A stretch of 64,000 nt of DNA from an uncultured Clostridia bacterium (lineage in GTDB: Bacteria > Bacillota > Clostridia > Christensenellales > Borkfalkiaceae): assembly GCA_944368155.1 (NCBI GenBank), contig CALVWW010000001.1:62001-126000 (forward strand), read 5' to 3'. Numbering within the stretch: the first letter of the stretch is position 1; every line of letters begins with the position of its first letter. The notes beneath the pieces are model-generated. The model worked only from the letters and a program-made list of their open reading frames with translations. It was not told the origin of the DNA and ran no database searches. The translations under genes and the position numbers were made by a program. This document shows, piece by piece, positions 23,767 through 31,541 of the stretch.

Positions 23767-26313
23767 ATGGATAAACTTGTTCTCATAGACGGAAACAGCC
23801 TTTTGAATCGCGCATTCTATGCAACCCCCGTTTTCAGCACAAAGAACGGCCAGCCTACGAATGCAATTTTCGGCTTTACCAAATTGTTGCTTAAAATTCT
23901 TTCAGACCTTCGGCCTGAGTATATCATTGTCGCTTTTGACCTTAAGGCGCCTACATTCAGGCATAATATGTATGACGGCTACAAGGCTACGCGTAAACCG
24001 ATGCCTGAGGAGCTTGCTGCACAGGTTGAGCCGCTCAAAGGTCTGCTTGCCGAAATGGGTGTGGCAATGTGTTCCCAAGAAGGGCTTGAAGCGGACGACA
24101 TTATCGGGACCCTCTCTAAAAAATTTAACGTTCATTCCTATATCTATACGGGCGACCGCGACAGTTATCAGCTGGTAGACGAAAAAACGGACGTTTACTT
24201 TACAAAACGCGGGGTTTCAGATTTGTTGAAGCTAAGCATCGAAAATTTCAGACAGGAGACAGGTTTAAGCCCTGAGCAAATAATAGATTTAAAGGCTCTG
24301 ATGGGCGATAAGTCCGATAATATTCCCGGTGTGGCCGGTATAGGCGAAAAGACGGCTCTCGGACTCATAGAAAAATATGGTTCCATCGACGGTGTGTATG
24401 CCAACATTAATGAGATTAAAGGCAGTTTGAACAAAAAACTGACTGAAGGCAAAGAGAGCGCATATCTTTCATACGAGCTTGCGAAGATAAACAGAGACTG
24501 CCGGTTAAATATAGACATAGCAGCGTGCCGCGCCCCGCAAAAGTTTTCTTCCGGGGTAAAGAGAATGTTTGCCGATTTTGAATTTAAAAGTCTTATAAAA
24601 GATGATTTGTTTGAAGAGGGCGCTTTCGCTGTTGAGGATAACGTGGAATATCCCGAATTTGTCATCATTAAGTCATATGCTGATTTTATGTCTGCGGCTG
24701 AAGGTGTAAACAGTTTTTCGGTTTCAGTAAACGGAAGTATTGTAAGCCTGTATTTTAACGGTAAGGAATATATTCTCGAATGTACTCAAACGCTGTTAGG
24801 TGACGGCATGGGACAGGAAGAGTTTATTTCCGCTCTTAAATCAGTTTTTTCCGTCAGCCGGAATAAAATCATAATTTTTGATTATAAATCGGCCATGCAT
24901 GAGCTTGCTGCATGGGGGGTTGAATGTAACTGTGAATTCGACGACCTTTCCGTTGCGGTATATCTCTGCGGAGAGTCAGGGGGTGAAACGTTTGACGAGC
25001 TGTGTGAAGCTCATTCCTTTGATATAAAGCACGGCGCTTTTGCTGTGTCCGAATTGTTTCAGGAATATTCGAGTCGGCTGTCGGAGACCGGCTGTACAAG
25101 GTTGTACGAAGAAATTGAAAAGCCGCTTGTAGGTGTGCTGTATGATATGGAGACGGAGGGGGTTAAGGTAAGTCTCAGTGAACTTTCAGCTCTCAGTTCT
25201 GCATATTCCGGCAAAATAAGAGAACTTTCAGATGAAATTTATTCCGACTGCGGATGCACATTCAATATTAATTCCCCCTCGCAGCTCGGTGAAGTATTGT
25301 TTGAAAAGCTCGGACTTAAGTCCGGCAAACGCGGAAAAAACGGGAAGTATTCCACAAACGCCGATATATTGGAAAAACTGGCGGAAGAGCACCCTGTTGC
25401 AGGCAAAGTGCTTAAGTATCGTTTTTTTCAGAAGTTGTTATCAACCTATATCGATGGACTGCGACCTTATATCGATAAAAACAGCCTCGTTCATACCACG
25501 TATAATCAGACGATTACCGCTACCGGCAGGTTATCAAGCGCCAATCCCAATCTTCAGAATATACCCATCCGTGAAGAGGAGGGCAGAGAACTCAGAAAAA
25601 TGTTTGTGCCTCGGGAAGGCCATATTTTTATCGACGCCGATTATTCGCAGATTGAACTGCGGTTGCTGGCTCATTTTTCAGGTTGTAAAGAGCTTGTGGA
25701 AGCTTATAACGAGGGGAAGGATATACATTCAATTACGGCGTCGCAGGTATTCGGTGTTCCCTTGAATGAAGTTACTTCCAAAATGCGGCGCGAAGCTAAA
25801 GCTGTAAACTTCGGCATAATCTACGGAATAAGCGAATTCGGGCTTTCACGCAATTTGGGAATATCGTTTTCCACAGCAAAAGAGTATATTGCGAAGTACT
25901 TCGCCACGTATAGTGCCGTAAAAGATTATATGAACTCGAATGTTGAGTTTGCCCGTGAACACGGATATGTTTCAACATTGACTGGCAGACGGCGTTTTAT
26001 TCCCGAAATTAAATCAGCAAACGTTAATTTAAGACAGTTCGGCGAGCGTGCCGCTATGAACATGCCACTTCAGGGGTCGAGCGCAGACATAATCAAAATT
26101 GCCATGATAAACGTATATAACAGACTTAAAAAAGAGGGGTTGAAGTCAAAACTTATTTTGCAGGTTCATGATGAACTTGTGCTTGACTGCCCGGAGTGCG
26201 AAGCTGAAAAGGCCGCAGATATATTAAAGTTTGAGATGGAAAATGCCGTTAAACTTGCCGTTCCTCTTACGGTAGAGGTTCATAGCGGAAAAAACTGGTA
26301 TGACGCTAAATAA
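23767..26313 (+). CDS. polA: DNA polymerase I
   Basis: 848 residues. Residues 1-280 form the 5'-3' flap nuclease (VLIDGNSLLNRAFYA at the start, GLEADDIIGTLSKK, and DLKALMGDKSDNIPGVAGIGEKTA in parts). The middle region (about 290-460) is the vestigial 3'-5' exonuclease fold; the DEDD acidic residues are not visible, so proofreading is probably absent. The polymerase domain (about 480-848) has TGRLSSANPNLQNIPIR, DYSQIELRLLAH, the O helix RREAKAVNFGIIYGIS and QVHDELVLD. It acts in repair and Okazaki fragment maturation. Overlaps coaE by 14 bp. Confidence 0.97.
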   Translation: MDKLVLIDGNSLLNRAFYATPVFSTKNGQPTNAIFGFTKLLLKILSDLRPEYIIVAFDLKAPTFRHNMYDGYKATRKPMPEELAAQVEPLKGLLAEMGVAMCSQEGLEADDIIGTLSKKFNVHSYIYTGDRDSYQLVDEKTDVYFTKRGVSDLLKLSIENFRQETGLSPEQIIDLKALMGDKSDNIPGVAGIGEKTALGLIEKYGSIDGVYANINEIKGSLNKKLTEGKESAYLSYELAKINRDCRLNIDIAACRAPQKFSSGVKRMFADFEFKSLIKDDLFEEGAFAVEDNVEYPEFVIIKSYADFMSAAEGVNSFSVSVNGSIVSLYFNGKEYILECTQTLLGDGMGQEEFISALKSVFSVSRNKIIIFDYKSAMHELAAWGVECNCEFDDLSVAVYLCGESGGETFDELCEAHSFDIKHGAFAVSELFQEYSSRLSETGCTRLYEEIEKPLVGVLYDMETEGVKVSLSELSALSSAYSGKIRELSDEIYSDCGCTFNINSPSQLGEVLFEKLGLKSGKRGKNGKYSTNADILEKLAEEHPVAGKVLKYRFFQKLLSTYIDGLRPYIDKNSLVHTTYNQTITATGRLSSANPNLQNIPIREEEGRELRKMFVPREGHIFIDADYSQIELRLLAHFSGCKELVEAYNEGKDIHSITASQVFGVPLNEVTSKMRREAKAVNFGIIYGISEFGLSRNLGISFSTAKEYIAKYFATYSAVKDYMNSNVEFAREHGYVSTLTGRRRFIPEIKSANVNLRQFGERAAMNMPLQGSSADIIKIAMINVYNRLKKEGLKSKLILQVHDELVLDCPECEAEKAADILKFEMENAVKLAVPLTVEVHSGKNWYDAK

Positions 26314-26902
26314 TAAAAAAATATTTGCCGTTACGGGCGGCATTGGTTGCGGAAAGTCATTGGTATCGCAAATGTTGCGGGAGGAAGGGTATCCCGTGTT
26401 TTCGTGCGACGATATTTATGCCGAGCTTACGTCGTGCGGCGGGAGGCTAGTCGCTGTTTTAGAAAAGGAATTTAAAGGAATTACGGCTGCAGACGGTTCG
26501 CTCGACCGCAGAGCTATGTCCGGTATGGTTTTCAGGGATGAAAATGCAAGGATGCGCCTCAACAGGCTGACTCACCCTGTTATTATGGACGAGCTGCTGT
26601 GGCGGGCTCGCGGTGCGGAAAACGATATAGTATTTTGTGAAGTGCCTTTGTTGTTTGAAAACGGGTATCAAACGCTTTTTGATGGGGTGATTGTTGTTAT
26701 GCGCTCCCTGCAGGCAAGAATCAGTGCCGTAGCGGCGCGCAGCGGACTCTGCGAGGAGGAAATACTTTCGCGCATAAAATCACAGTGTGACTATTCGAAG
26801 CTTGACCTTGGTAGCTGTTATGTTATTGAAAATAATGGCGGAATGAATGAATTGCGCGAAAAAGTTAAAAAAATTCTGCAAAACATAACAAAATTGACTT
26901 GA
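26300..26902 (+). CDS. coaE: Dephospho-CoA kinase
   Basis: 200 residues. The P-loop is VTGGIGCGKSLVS (residues about 10-22). It catalyses the last step of coenzyme A synthesis, phosphorylating the ribose 3'-hydroxyl of dephospho-CoA. Further family parts are FSCDDIYAEL, DRRAMSGMVF, RLTHPVIMDEL and EVPLLFENGYQTLFD. It starts inside the 3' end of polA; polA-coaE is a common Firmicutes pair. No separate promoter is seen. Confidence 0.95.
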   Translation: MTLNNKKIFAVTGGIGCGKSLVSQMLREEGYPVFSCDDIYAELTSCGGRLVAVLEKEFKGITAADGSLDRRAMSGMVFRDENARMRLNRLTHPVIMDELLWRARGAENDIVFCEVPLLFENGYQTLFDGVIVVMRSLQARISAVAARSGLCEEEILSRIKSQCDYSKLDLGSCYVIENNGGMNELREKVKKILQNITKLT

Positions 26903-26950
26903 CATAATCGTTTGTTTATTATAGAATAAGTTTCGCTTGTGAGCAAATAT

Positions 26951-27035
26951 GCACTCATGGCGGAATTGGCAGACGCGCAAGACTAAGGATCTTGTGGAGC
27001 GATCCATGCAGGTTCAACTCCTGTTGAGTGCACCA
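26951..27035 (+). tRNA. tRNA-Leu (anticodon AAG)
   Basis: An 85-nt class II tRNA. The acceptor GCACTCA pairs with TGAGTGC, with discriminator A and encoded CCA. Anticodon stem CAAGA/TCTTG holds the loop CTAAGGA (anticodon AAG). The variable arm is TGGAGCGATCCA and the T arm CAGGTTCAACTCCTG. The mobile element begins directly behind it. A promoter-like TTGACT (26897) and TAGAAT (26923) lie upstream. Confidence 0.97.
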
Positions 27036-27127
27036 AGTCATAATAGCTTGAACTTCTTTACCGTAAAAAGAATGTTCGGGCTATTTTGCTATATTGAGGA
27101 ATTTAAAGAATTCCGAACATAAAAATA

Positions 27128-27169
27128 GCGGGCAGAGCGAAATTCGCTCTGCCCGCCTCGCCGTTTTTA
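27128..27169. terminator. Perfect hairpin at the left end of the mobile element
   Basis: GCGGGCAGAGCGAA and TTCGCTCTGCCCGC form a 14-bp inverted repeat with a one-base centre, followed on the plus strand by CTCGCCGTTTTTA. It can stop transcripts from the tRNA gene. Upstream, ATGTTCGG (27070) can pair with CCGAACAT (27113), enclosing a small GGAATT/AATTCC hairpin. Confidence 0.7.
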
Positions 27170-27219
27170 TCATCTTAATCTTTTTCTTTTACGGCGTAAC
27201 TCAATCATTTTGATTTTTA

Positions 27220-27275
27220 CCAACTTATATACCGCAACTTTCAGCGGTTTCCTTTCGCCGCAACTTATGGCGGCG
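27220..27275. repeat. Two tandem related hairpins
   Basis: ACCGCAACTTTCAGCGGT and GCCGCAACTTATGGCGGC are neighbouring hairpins that share the CCGCAACTT arm and loop but differ by compensating changes. They lie just beyond the end of the minus-strand small gene and may act as its terminator. Confidence 0.45.
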
Positions 27276-27288
27276 TTCCCTTTACTTT

Positions 27289-27474
27289 TTAAAGGGATAA
27301 ATTATTATTAAGTTTTGTATTCAGTTGTCGACTTGCCGACCATTCGGCATAGTCTTTTTGCCCTTGTTCGGACAGAAGATATGCCCTGATTTGCGGTAAC
27401 AGAACTCTTGCAAGAGATTCTATTTGGTAATCAGGAATATCAAAGTCAGTTTGAATTAGTTTCTTTCTCGCCAT
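27289..27474 (-). CDS. Small conserved-type protein of the mobilizable element
   Basis: 61 residues, MARKKLIQTDFDIPDYQIE then SLARVLLPQIRAYLLSEQGQ: short, helical, with a basic start. Proteins of this kind often follow MobV relaxases in clostridial mobilizable elements. It is transcribed in the same direction and begins about 60 bp after the relaxase gene, with GGAGG upstream. No function can be assigned. Confidence 0.6.
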   Translation of the reverse strand: MARKKLIQTDFDIPDYQIESLARVLLPQIRAYLLSEQGQKDYAEWSASRQLNTKLNNNLSL

Positions 27475-27533
27475 TCCCCGTAGTTATGTATTCTGTTCGA
27501 TACGTTTTCCTCCTTTTTAACGGTTATTCAGTT

Positions 27534-28562
27534 TTATTTGCTCCAACCGTTTCCAGACGATTTGAAAGGTGAAGAGCGCTTTACTGCCTTACGTTGCTCG
27601 GCAGTTGCCAATGCTTCCCTAAGTTTGTCCGGCGCTTGCTTTCGCAGCTCTCTCAAGGTGTTGGCGTCCTCTTGGAGCGACAGCCTCTCTCGCTCGGTCT
27701 TTTGATAGAGCTGAAATACGTCGTGCTGGTCTTTAATGCTGTATTCAAGCTCTTTTCTGAGCCGTGCGTTGTCAGCGGCAAGTGCAGGTACGTCTTTCTT
27801 GTTCGGCTTACGTTTTCCTGCGTTGTATTCCTGTGCAACGTCCGCTGCGGCTTGGAGAGGAGCAACTTCGCGTTGTAATTGCTCACGCTTTTCTTCAAGC
27901 TCAAGCATGGCCTGTTCCACGTGGGCTTGGCTTTGCTCTGCGGCTTCTTTTCGTCTTTCTGCCTCGGATGCCTGCAATACGGCGGCGACCGCATCTTCTT
28001 TCATCTTTTTGACTTTGTACGACATAGTGTCGAGGTGCTTGGCACTGCTGCCTTCCTTGCCGCGTTGCAAGTTCCATTTCTTACCTACCACAGAATGAAA
28101 GTCTGTCTGTAATTCTTGCAATGCCTTGCGGTCAAACAGTTGCTTGGCGCAGAGTCTGCCGTCTGCAATCGGGATTAAATTCAGGTGCAGGTGCGGCGTG
28201 GTTTCGTCCATGTGGACTACGGCGGAAATAATATTCTCTTCACCGTATCTGTCCGCAAAGAAGCGGGTGCAGTCTGCAAAGAATTTTTCCTGTTCTCGTT
28301 CTGAAAGACTTTTGAAAAACTCTCTGTCCGAACCCACGACAAAGGAACACATAAGAACTGCGTCCTTGCGTACTTTCGTAGGTAAGTCAAGTTCCGCTAT
28401 TCTTTTGTTGATGTGCTGAGTGTAAGAGCATTGCCGCTTAATGACATTGTAGTTGTTCAGAGTGCGAGTGCAGTCTATCTGCGGATTGTTGGCAGGATAG
28501 CTCTCATCTCGCTCGTTCTCCTGTTCGACGGGCGCAATGTCCGTCTTGTGATATTTTTCCAT
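27534..28562 (-). CDS. MobV family relaxase (Pre/Mob)
   Basis: 342 residues from the first ATG (28562). The N-terminal catalytic domain has the MobV order: NERDESYPANNPQIDCTRT, the region EENIISAVVHMDETTPHLHL with its HxDExTPHxH metal/active-site motif, NLIPIADGR and then a long coiled coil (about 180-320). It nicks oriT and pilots the strand into a recipient using a helper conjugation system. In the same frame the conserved start ISYLVCHMEKYHKTD extends seven codons upstream to an ATA (28583-28581), which lies exactly 8 nt after AAGGAGG (28598-28592); the real start is probably that AUA codon. Confidence 0.88.
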   Translation of the reverse strand: MEKYHKTDIAPVEQENERDESYPANNPQIDCTRTLNNYNVIKRQCSYTQHINKRIAELDLPTKVRKDAVLMCSFVVGSDREFFKSLSEREQEKFFADCTRFFADRYGEENIISAVVHMDETTPHLHLNLIPIADGRLCAKQLFDRKALQELQTDFHSVVGKKWNLQRGKEGSSAKHLDTMSYKVKKMKEDAVAAVLQASEAERRKEAAEQSQAHVEQAMLELEEKREQLQREVAPLQAAADVAQEYNAGKRKPNKKDVPALAADNARLRKELEYSIKDQHDVFQLYQKTERERLSLQEDANTLRELRKQAPDKLREALATAEQRKAVKRSSPFKSSGNGWSK

Positions 28563-28646
28563 GTGACAAACTAAGTAGCTTATTTAATTGTCCTCCTTGT
28601 TTTTTCTGATTAAAAGCCCTCGGCAGAGCGAACGGTACTTCGCTTG

Positions 28647-28670
28647 CGAAGTATAGTGAGCTATACTTCG
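28647..28670. other. oriT, pMV158/MobV type
   Basis: CGAAGTATAG, loop TGAG and CTATACTTCG form a 10-bp perfect stem. The core AAGTATAGTGAGCTATACTT differs at only two positions from the MobM nick region of plasmid pMV158 as I remember it (AAGTATAGTGTGTTATACTT). By analogy the nick would fall after TAGTGAG, between 28660 and 28661. A second hairpin (ACTTCGCTTGCGAAGT) overlaps it. The site lies about 65 bp upstream of the relaxase ribosome site. Confidence 0.75.
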
Positions 28671-28705
28671 AGCCGACGAAGTGGAAGAAGTATCTATAAA
28701 ACACT

Positions 28706-28909
28706 TCAAGTTTGCTTGTCAAAATCAGACTTTGGGTTGCCATATAATTTCCGTTTGCTTGCCTGTTTTATGGCGGTCTGATTGTCGTTTGCTTGTTCAT
28801 TTTTTATCTCCTGATTTGTTGATTTTTTATCTTTACCCACAAGCAAAATTGTGGGTGCGATAGCTAAAAAAGAACACAAAAAAGCCGCTGATGCTTGTAA
28901 CGCGATCAC
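28706..28909 (-). CDS. Possible small protein upstream of oriT
   Basis: 67 residues from a GTG: a hydrophobic N-terminal segment (ALQASAAFLCSFLAIAPTIL) followed by a hydrophilic, Lys/Asn/Gln-rich tail. It could be a small membrane protein, but no ribosome site is seen and its 5' part lies in the hairpin-rich region, so it may be spurious. Confidence 0.25.
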   Translation of the reverse strand: MIALQASAAFLCSFLAIAPTILLVGKDKKSTNQEIKNEQANDNQTAIKQASKRKLYGNPKSDFDKQT

Positions 28910-28988
28910 CGACTTAAAACCTTGTTTAGCTGTAAGCTCTATGGTGGTTAGCCATTCTATGTAATTTTCGGTTTATTTACTTTTGTTT

Positions 28989-29246
28989 TGCCTCGGTTAT
29001 CTAAAAATTTGTACACTAAAAAAGCCCATCAAGGCACGTCCAAAAATGCGAGATGTTTTAGGCTTAGTTGCTAAAAAATTGTTCAACAATAAAAGCCTAT
29101 CATCGCACATCTTTTCCGAACGAAGGCGATAACGACTTATTTTGAAAAACTGTAACACAAAATAAGCCTGTCTTCACTCGAAGAAAGTCAGCCACTTAAC
29201 GGGGTTTAAGTAAAAAAAATGTACGCTTACAAAACCCCATTATGGC
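28989..29246. repeat. Array of four covarying two-stem hairpins (68-72 bp period)
   Basis: Each unit has an outer short stem, an inner stem and an A-rich loop of the type TAAAAAATTGTNCA. Unit 2: TGCGA/TCGCA outside, AGGCTT/AAGCCT inside. Unit 3: GAAG/CTTC and CTTATTTTG/CAAAATAAG. Unit 4: GCCA/TGGC and GGGGTTT/AAACCCC. Unit 1 has TGCCT/AGGCA with a weak inner stem. A weaker, related unit starts near 28861. The stems differ in sequence but keep pairing, while the loops are conserved, which is the mark of selected secondary structure. Confidence 0.7.
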
Positions 29247-29247
29247 G

Positions 29248-29411
29248 CGTCTTTCAGACGGCTCGGGCGCAGCGCGTTTCGCGCTGAAAACCTTGCAGAG
29301 CAGTGCGCTCTGCGGCGCAGTCATATCTGCGCTAAACTCTCTCGTGAAAGAGGAGTACCTGTACTTGAATGTACAGCAAAAGAGCACAGGCAACATATCC
29401 GCCTGTACTCT
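29248..29411. repeat. Run of six consecutive perfect hairpins
   Basis: In order: CGTC/GACG; AGCGCG/CGCGCT; GCAGAGC/GCTCTGC; GCGCAG/CTGCGC; CTGTAC/GTACAG; and AGAG-ACAGGC/GCCTGT-CTCT (29381-29411, one mismatch). They follow the covarying array without gaps and contain no credible gene. 29412-29560 holds no gene either, but includes AAACATATGTTT at 29452-29463. Confidence 0.65.
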
Positions 29412-29451
29412 CGCATTATATCATAATCATTTCGTTTTGTCAAGAGAATAT

Positions 29452-29463
29452 AAACATATGTTT
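29452..29463. promoter_or_regulatory. LexA-box-like palindrome in the mobile element
   Basis: AAACATATGTTT is a perfect palindrome and close to the Bacillus-type SOS box (GAACATATGTTC core). It lies in the non-coding region between the hairpins and the cargo operon. It might be a LexA site; no gene start is close to it on either strand. Confidence 0.35.
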
Positions 29464-29562
29464 GTATTATTCCATAACATAATCTATTATGCAAATATTT
29501 TTTGCTTTGAATAGTGACGATTATTCAAGTAAGCGTAATTACACTATACTGCAATACAGACT

Positions 29563-30450
29563 TTACTTCTTTTTTGCAGACTGCTTTATCTGAGAGTGGT
29601 AGAAGTAATTAATAATAATTGGCTTGCCAGTTGGATTACGAAGAAATGGCTCTTCGTCGATAACATACATAAAACCATTCGTCTCGGCGTATTCCGTCAC
29701 TTTTCTGTCTAAAATCCGCCAATATGTCATGTCGTTTTTATTATAAATCTGCTGATAGAGCGGCAGTAAGTCGGTATATTTTTTGTCTATATATTCCATT
29801 ATCTGAGTTTTGAAGTTGCCGCGCAGATTAAGGTTTTCCAGCCAGATATAGTCGCAGAAGTCCTTTATTTGCTCGATTATTTCAAACACTTGCGTTATTC
29901 CCGGAAAGATGGGAGATATAAAGCAGGTTGTGCGTATACCCTCTTCGTGGCACTTTTTCATAGCCGCAATTCTGCGCTCAATCGAAACGGCTCTATCCAT
30001 ATCGTTTTTGAAGTTTTCGTCGAGCGTGTTTATTGACCAGCTTATGAGTGGAGAAGGGAAGGTCTTTATGAGGTCGAGGTCACGCAATACAAGGTCTGAC
30101 TTTGTCGTGATTATAAGGTTTATTCCGCTGCCCTGCATTTCTTCCAGAAAGGCGCGCGTCCGGCAGAATATTTCCTCCTGAGGGTTGTATCCGTCCGTTA
30201 CAGAACCTACGATCATCGTTTGTCCAGTATATTTTTGAGGATTTTTTATCCTGTCCCACTGTTTTACGTCGAGAAATGTTCCCCACGGTTCGTCGTGTCC
30301 CGTGAACCTTTTCATAAAGCAGGCATAGCAATATTTGCAGGCGTGTGTACAGCCGACATAGGGATTAACCGAATACCCCGCGATGGGGAGGTTGGATTTT
30401 GTAAGCACTGTTTTTACTTTTATATACGTAATTTTAATGTCGTCCATCAT
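29563..30450 (-). CDS. Radical SAM protein, SPL/Rv2578c-like
   Basis: 295 residues. The radical SAM cluster motif is CTHACKYCYA (CxxxCxxC, residues about 33-42), followed by the family segments FLDVKQWDRIKNP, IVGSVTDGYNPQE, ITTKSDLVLRDLDLI, SWSINTLDE and RRIAAMKKCHEEGI. Together these match the group annotated as spore photoproduct lyase-like. The substrate is unknown. Last gene of a four-gene overlapping operon with MarR, a second radical SAM protein and a flavin protein; it overlaps marR by 4 bp. Cargo of the mobilizable element. Confidence 0.85.
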   Translation of the reverse strand: MMDDIKITYIKVKTVLTKSNLPIAGYSVNPYVGCTHACKYCYACFMKRFTGHDEPWGTFLDVKQWDRIKNPQKYTGQTMIVGSVTDGYNPQEEIFCRTRAFLEEMQGSGINLIITTKSDLVLRDLDLIKTFPSPLISWSINTLDENFKNDMDRAVSIERRIAAMKKCHEEGIRTTCFISPIFPGITQVFEIIEQIKDFCDYIWLENLNLRGNFKTQIMEYIDKKYTDLLPLYQQIYNKNDMTYWRILDRKVTEYAETNGFMYVIDEEPFLRNPTGKPIIINYFYHSQIKQSAKKK

Positions 30451-30878
30451 TTGTCTCCCAGATTTGCAAGTATTCTCTTTAAGTAATTTTCAAACTGCTC
30501 AACTTCGCTGTCGGTAAAGCCTTTATAATAAATGTCCTCTATCTCGCGCGTGACTGCATCGTATTCCTCTTTGAGCGCGGCGGCCTTCTCTGTAAGCGAT
30601 ATGCAAACACTGCGCTTATCCGTTAAGCTTTCCTCCATGGCAATCAGTCCCTGCTCGTCCATTCGCGTCAGCATGGCGGAGAGGGTAGTCTTGGCAAGCC
30701 CGCTCTTTTTAGAAATTTCGGTCGCAGTCATTTTGCCGTTCTGCCATAAAACATAGAGTATTTTGCCCTGCGCGCCGTTGAATGCGTCGATATTCTTCTC
30801 TTGAAGTATCTTATCAAACTTACGTCCGCCTATATTTTTTATTTTGGAAATTAAAAATCCGCCTTGCCTTGCGTTCAT
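30447..30878 (-). CDS. MarR family transcriptional regulator
   Basis: 143 residues with a winged helix: ILYVLWQNGKMTATEISKKSGLAKTTLSAMLTRMDEQGLI (described in parts, residues about 30-75), the wing region EESLTDKRSVCISLTEKA, then a dimer helix. The family senses small ligands or oxidants and represses its own operon. Start and end overlap the flanking genes by 4 bp. The likely operator is the repeated ATAGTAYTAT in the operon promoter (32084-32115). Confidence 0.88.
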   Translation of the reverse strand: MNARQGGFLISKIKNIGGRKFDKILQEKNIDAFNGAQGKILYVLWQNGKMTATEISKKSGLAKTTLSAMLTRMDEQGLIAMEESLTDKRSVCISLTEKAAALKEEYDAVTREIEDIYYKGFTDSEVEQFENYLKRILANLGDK

Positions 30879-31540
30879 AGATTAAACTCCTTGGGAAATT
30901 TCTGTATCATCTGACTTTCGGGAATAATTCCAGCGAAAAATAAATCCTCCTTCATAAAAACGGGTATATTGTTTGCCAGCGCTTGCGAAACAAGTCCATT
31001 AATCCACGACTTTTGAGAAGGTGTCTTGCCCTTGCAGTTGCCCGTTTCGGTGCCCAGTACCACCCACTCAATTCCCGTAAAATCCACTTCGCCAACTTCA
31101 TCGGAGAGCGGCTCGAACGTGGCGTGATAGTGCTTTGCCCTGACATTGCTCTTTAAAATTTCTATGCGATTTTTTTCCGCAGCGCAGGTGACAGTCACGC
31201 CGAACCACAGGTTATCAAGGTCGGTCTGAATGTGCAATCGTTCGGGACGTTTTGTCAGAAACAGATAGGTATTTTTAGGCGTGGCCGCAGCCTTTTCAAA
31301 AACTTTTTCCGTCCAGTCGGGTTGCCAGTAGGCAAGGTCGCTCATGCCTGTAAGCAGAAAGATCTTCGGCTCTTTGCTGTCAAAGAGCCGAAGTTTGCTT
31401 TCAAAAAACTCGGGCTTATTAAAGTCGTCTGTGATATGAAATCTGCGGCAATTATTTCTTGCGTAGCAGTATCTGCACCCTATCGGGCATCCGATGACGA
31501 TGTTTAAATTTTTTATTTTGTCCTTTATGCAGGTTATCAT
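30875..31540 (-). CDS. Radical SAM protein, DUF5131 (phage Gp37/Gp68) family
   Basis: About 222 residues from the ATG at 31540 (MITCIKDKIKNLNIVIGCP), which overlaps the stop of the upstream gene (TGATATG). The cluster motif is CPIGCRYCYA. Other family parts: FLLTGMSDLAYWQPDW, FLTKRPERLHI, NLWFGVTV, TFEPLSDEV and WVVLGTETGNCKGKTP. The group is known from phages and mobile elements; its reaction is unknown to me. It overlaps marR by 4 bp. Confidence 0.82.
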   Translation of the reverse strand: MITCIKDKIKNLNIVIGCPIGCRYCYARNNCRRFHITDDFNKPEFFESKLRLFDSKEPKIFLLTGMSDLAYWQPDWTEKVFEKAAATPKNTYLFLTKRPERLHIQTDLDNLWFGVTVTCAAEKNRIEILKSNVRAKHYHATFEPLSDEVGEVDFTGIEWVVLGTETGNCKGKTPSQKSWINGLVSQALANNIPVFMKEDLFFAGIIPESQMIQKFPKEFNL

Positions 31541-31541
31541 A

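Noticed and set aside
29196-29396. 66-residue minus-strand frame
   Set aside because: It runs through six perfect hairpins, has no ribosome site and no protein-like composition.
28989-29411. CRISPR array
   Set aside because: Units are not identical, have covarying stems rather than constant repeats with variable spacers, and no cas gene is near.
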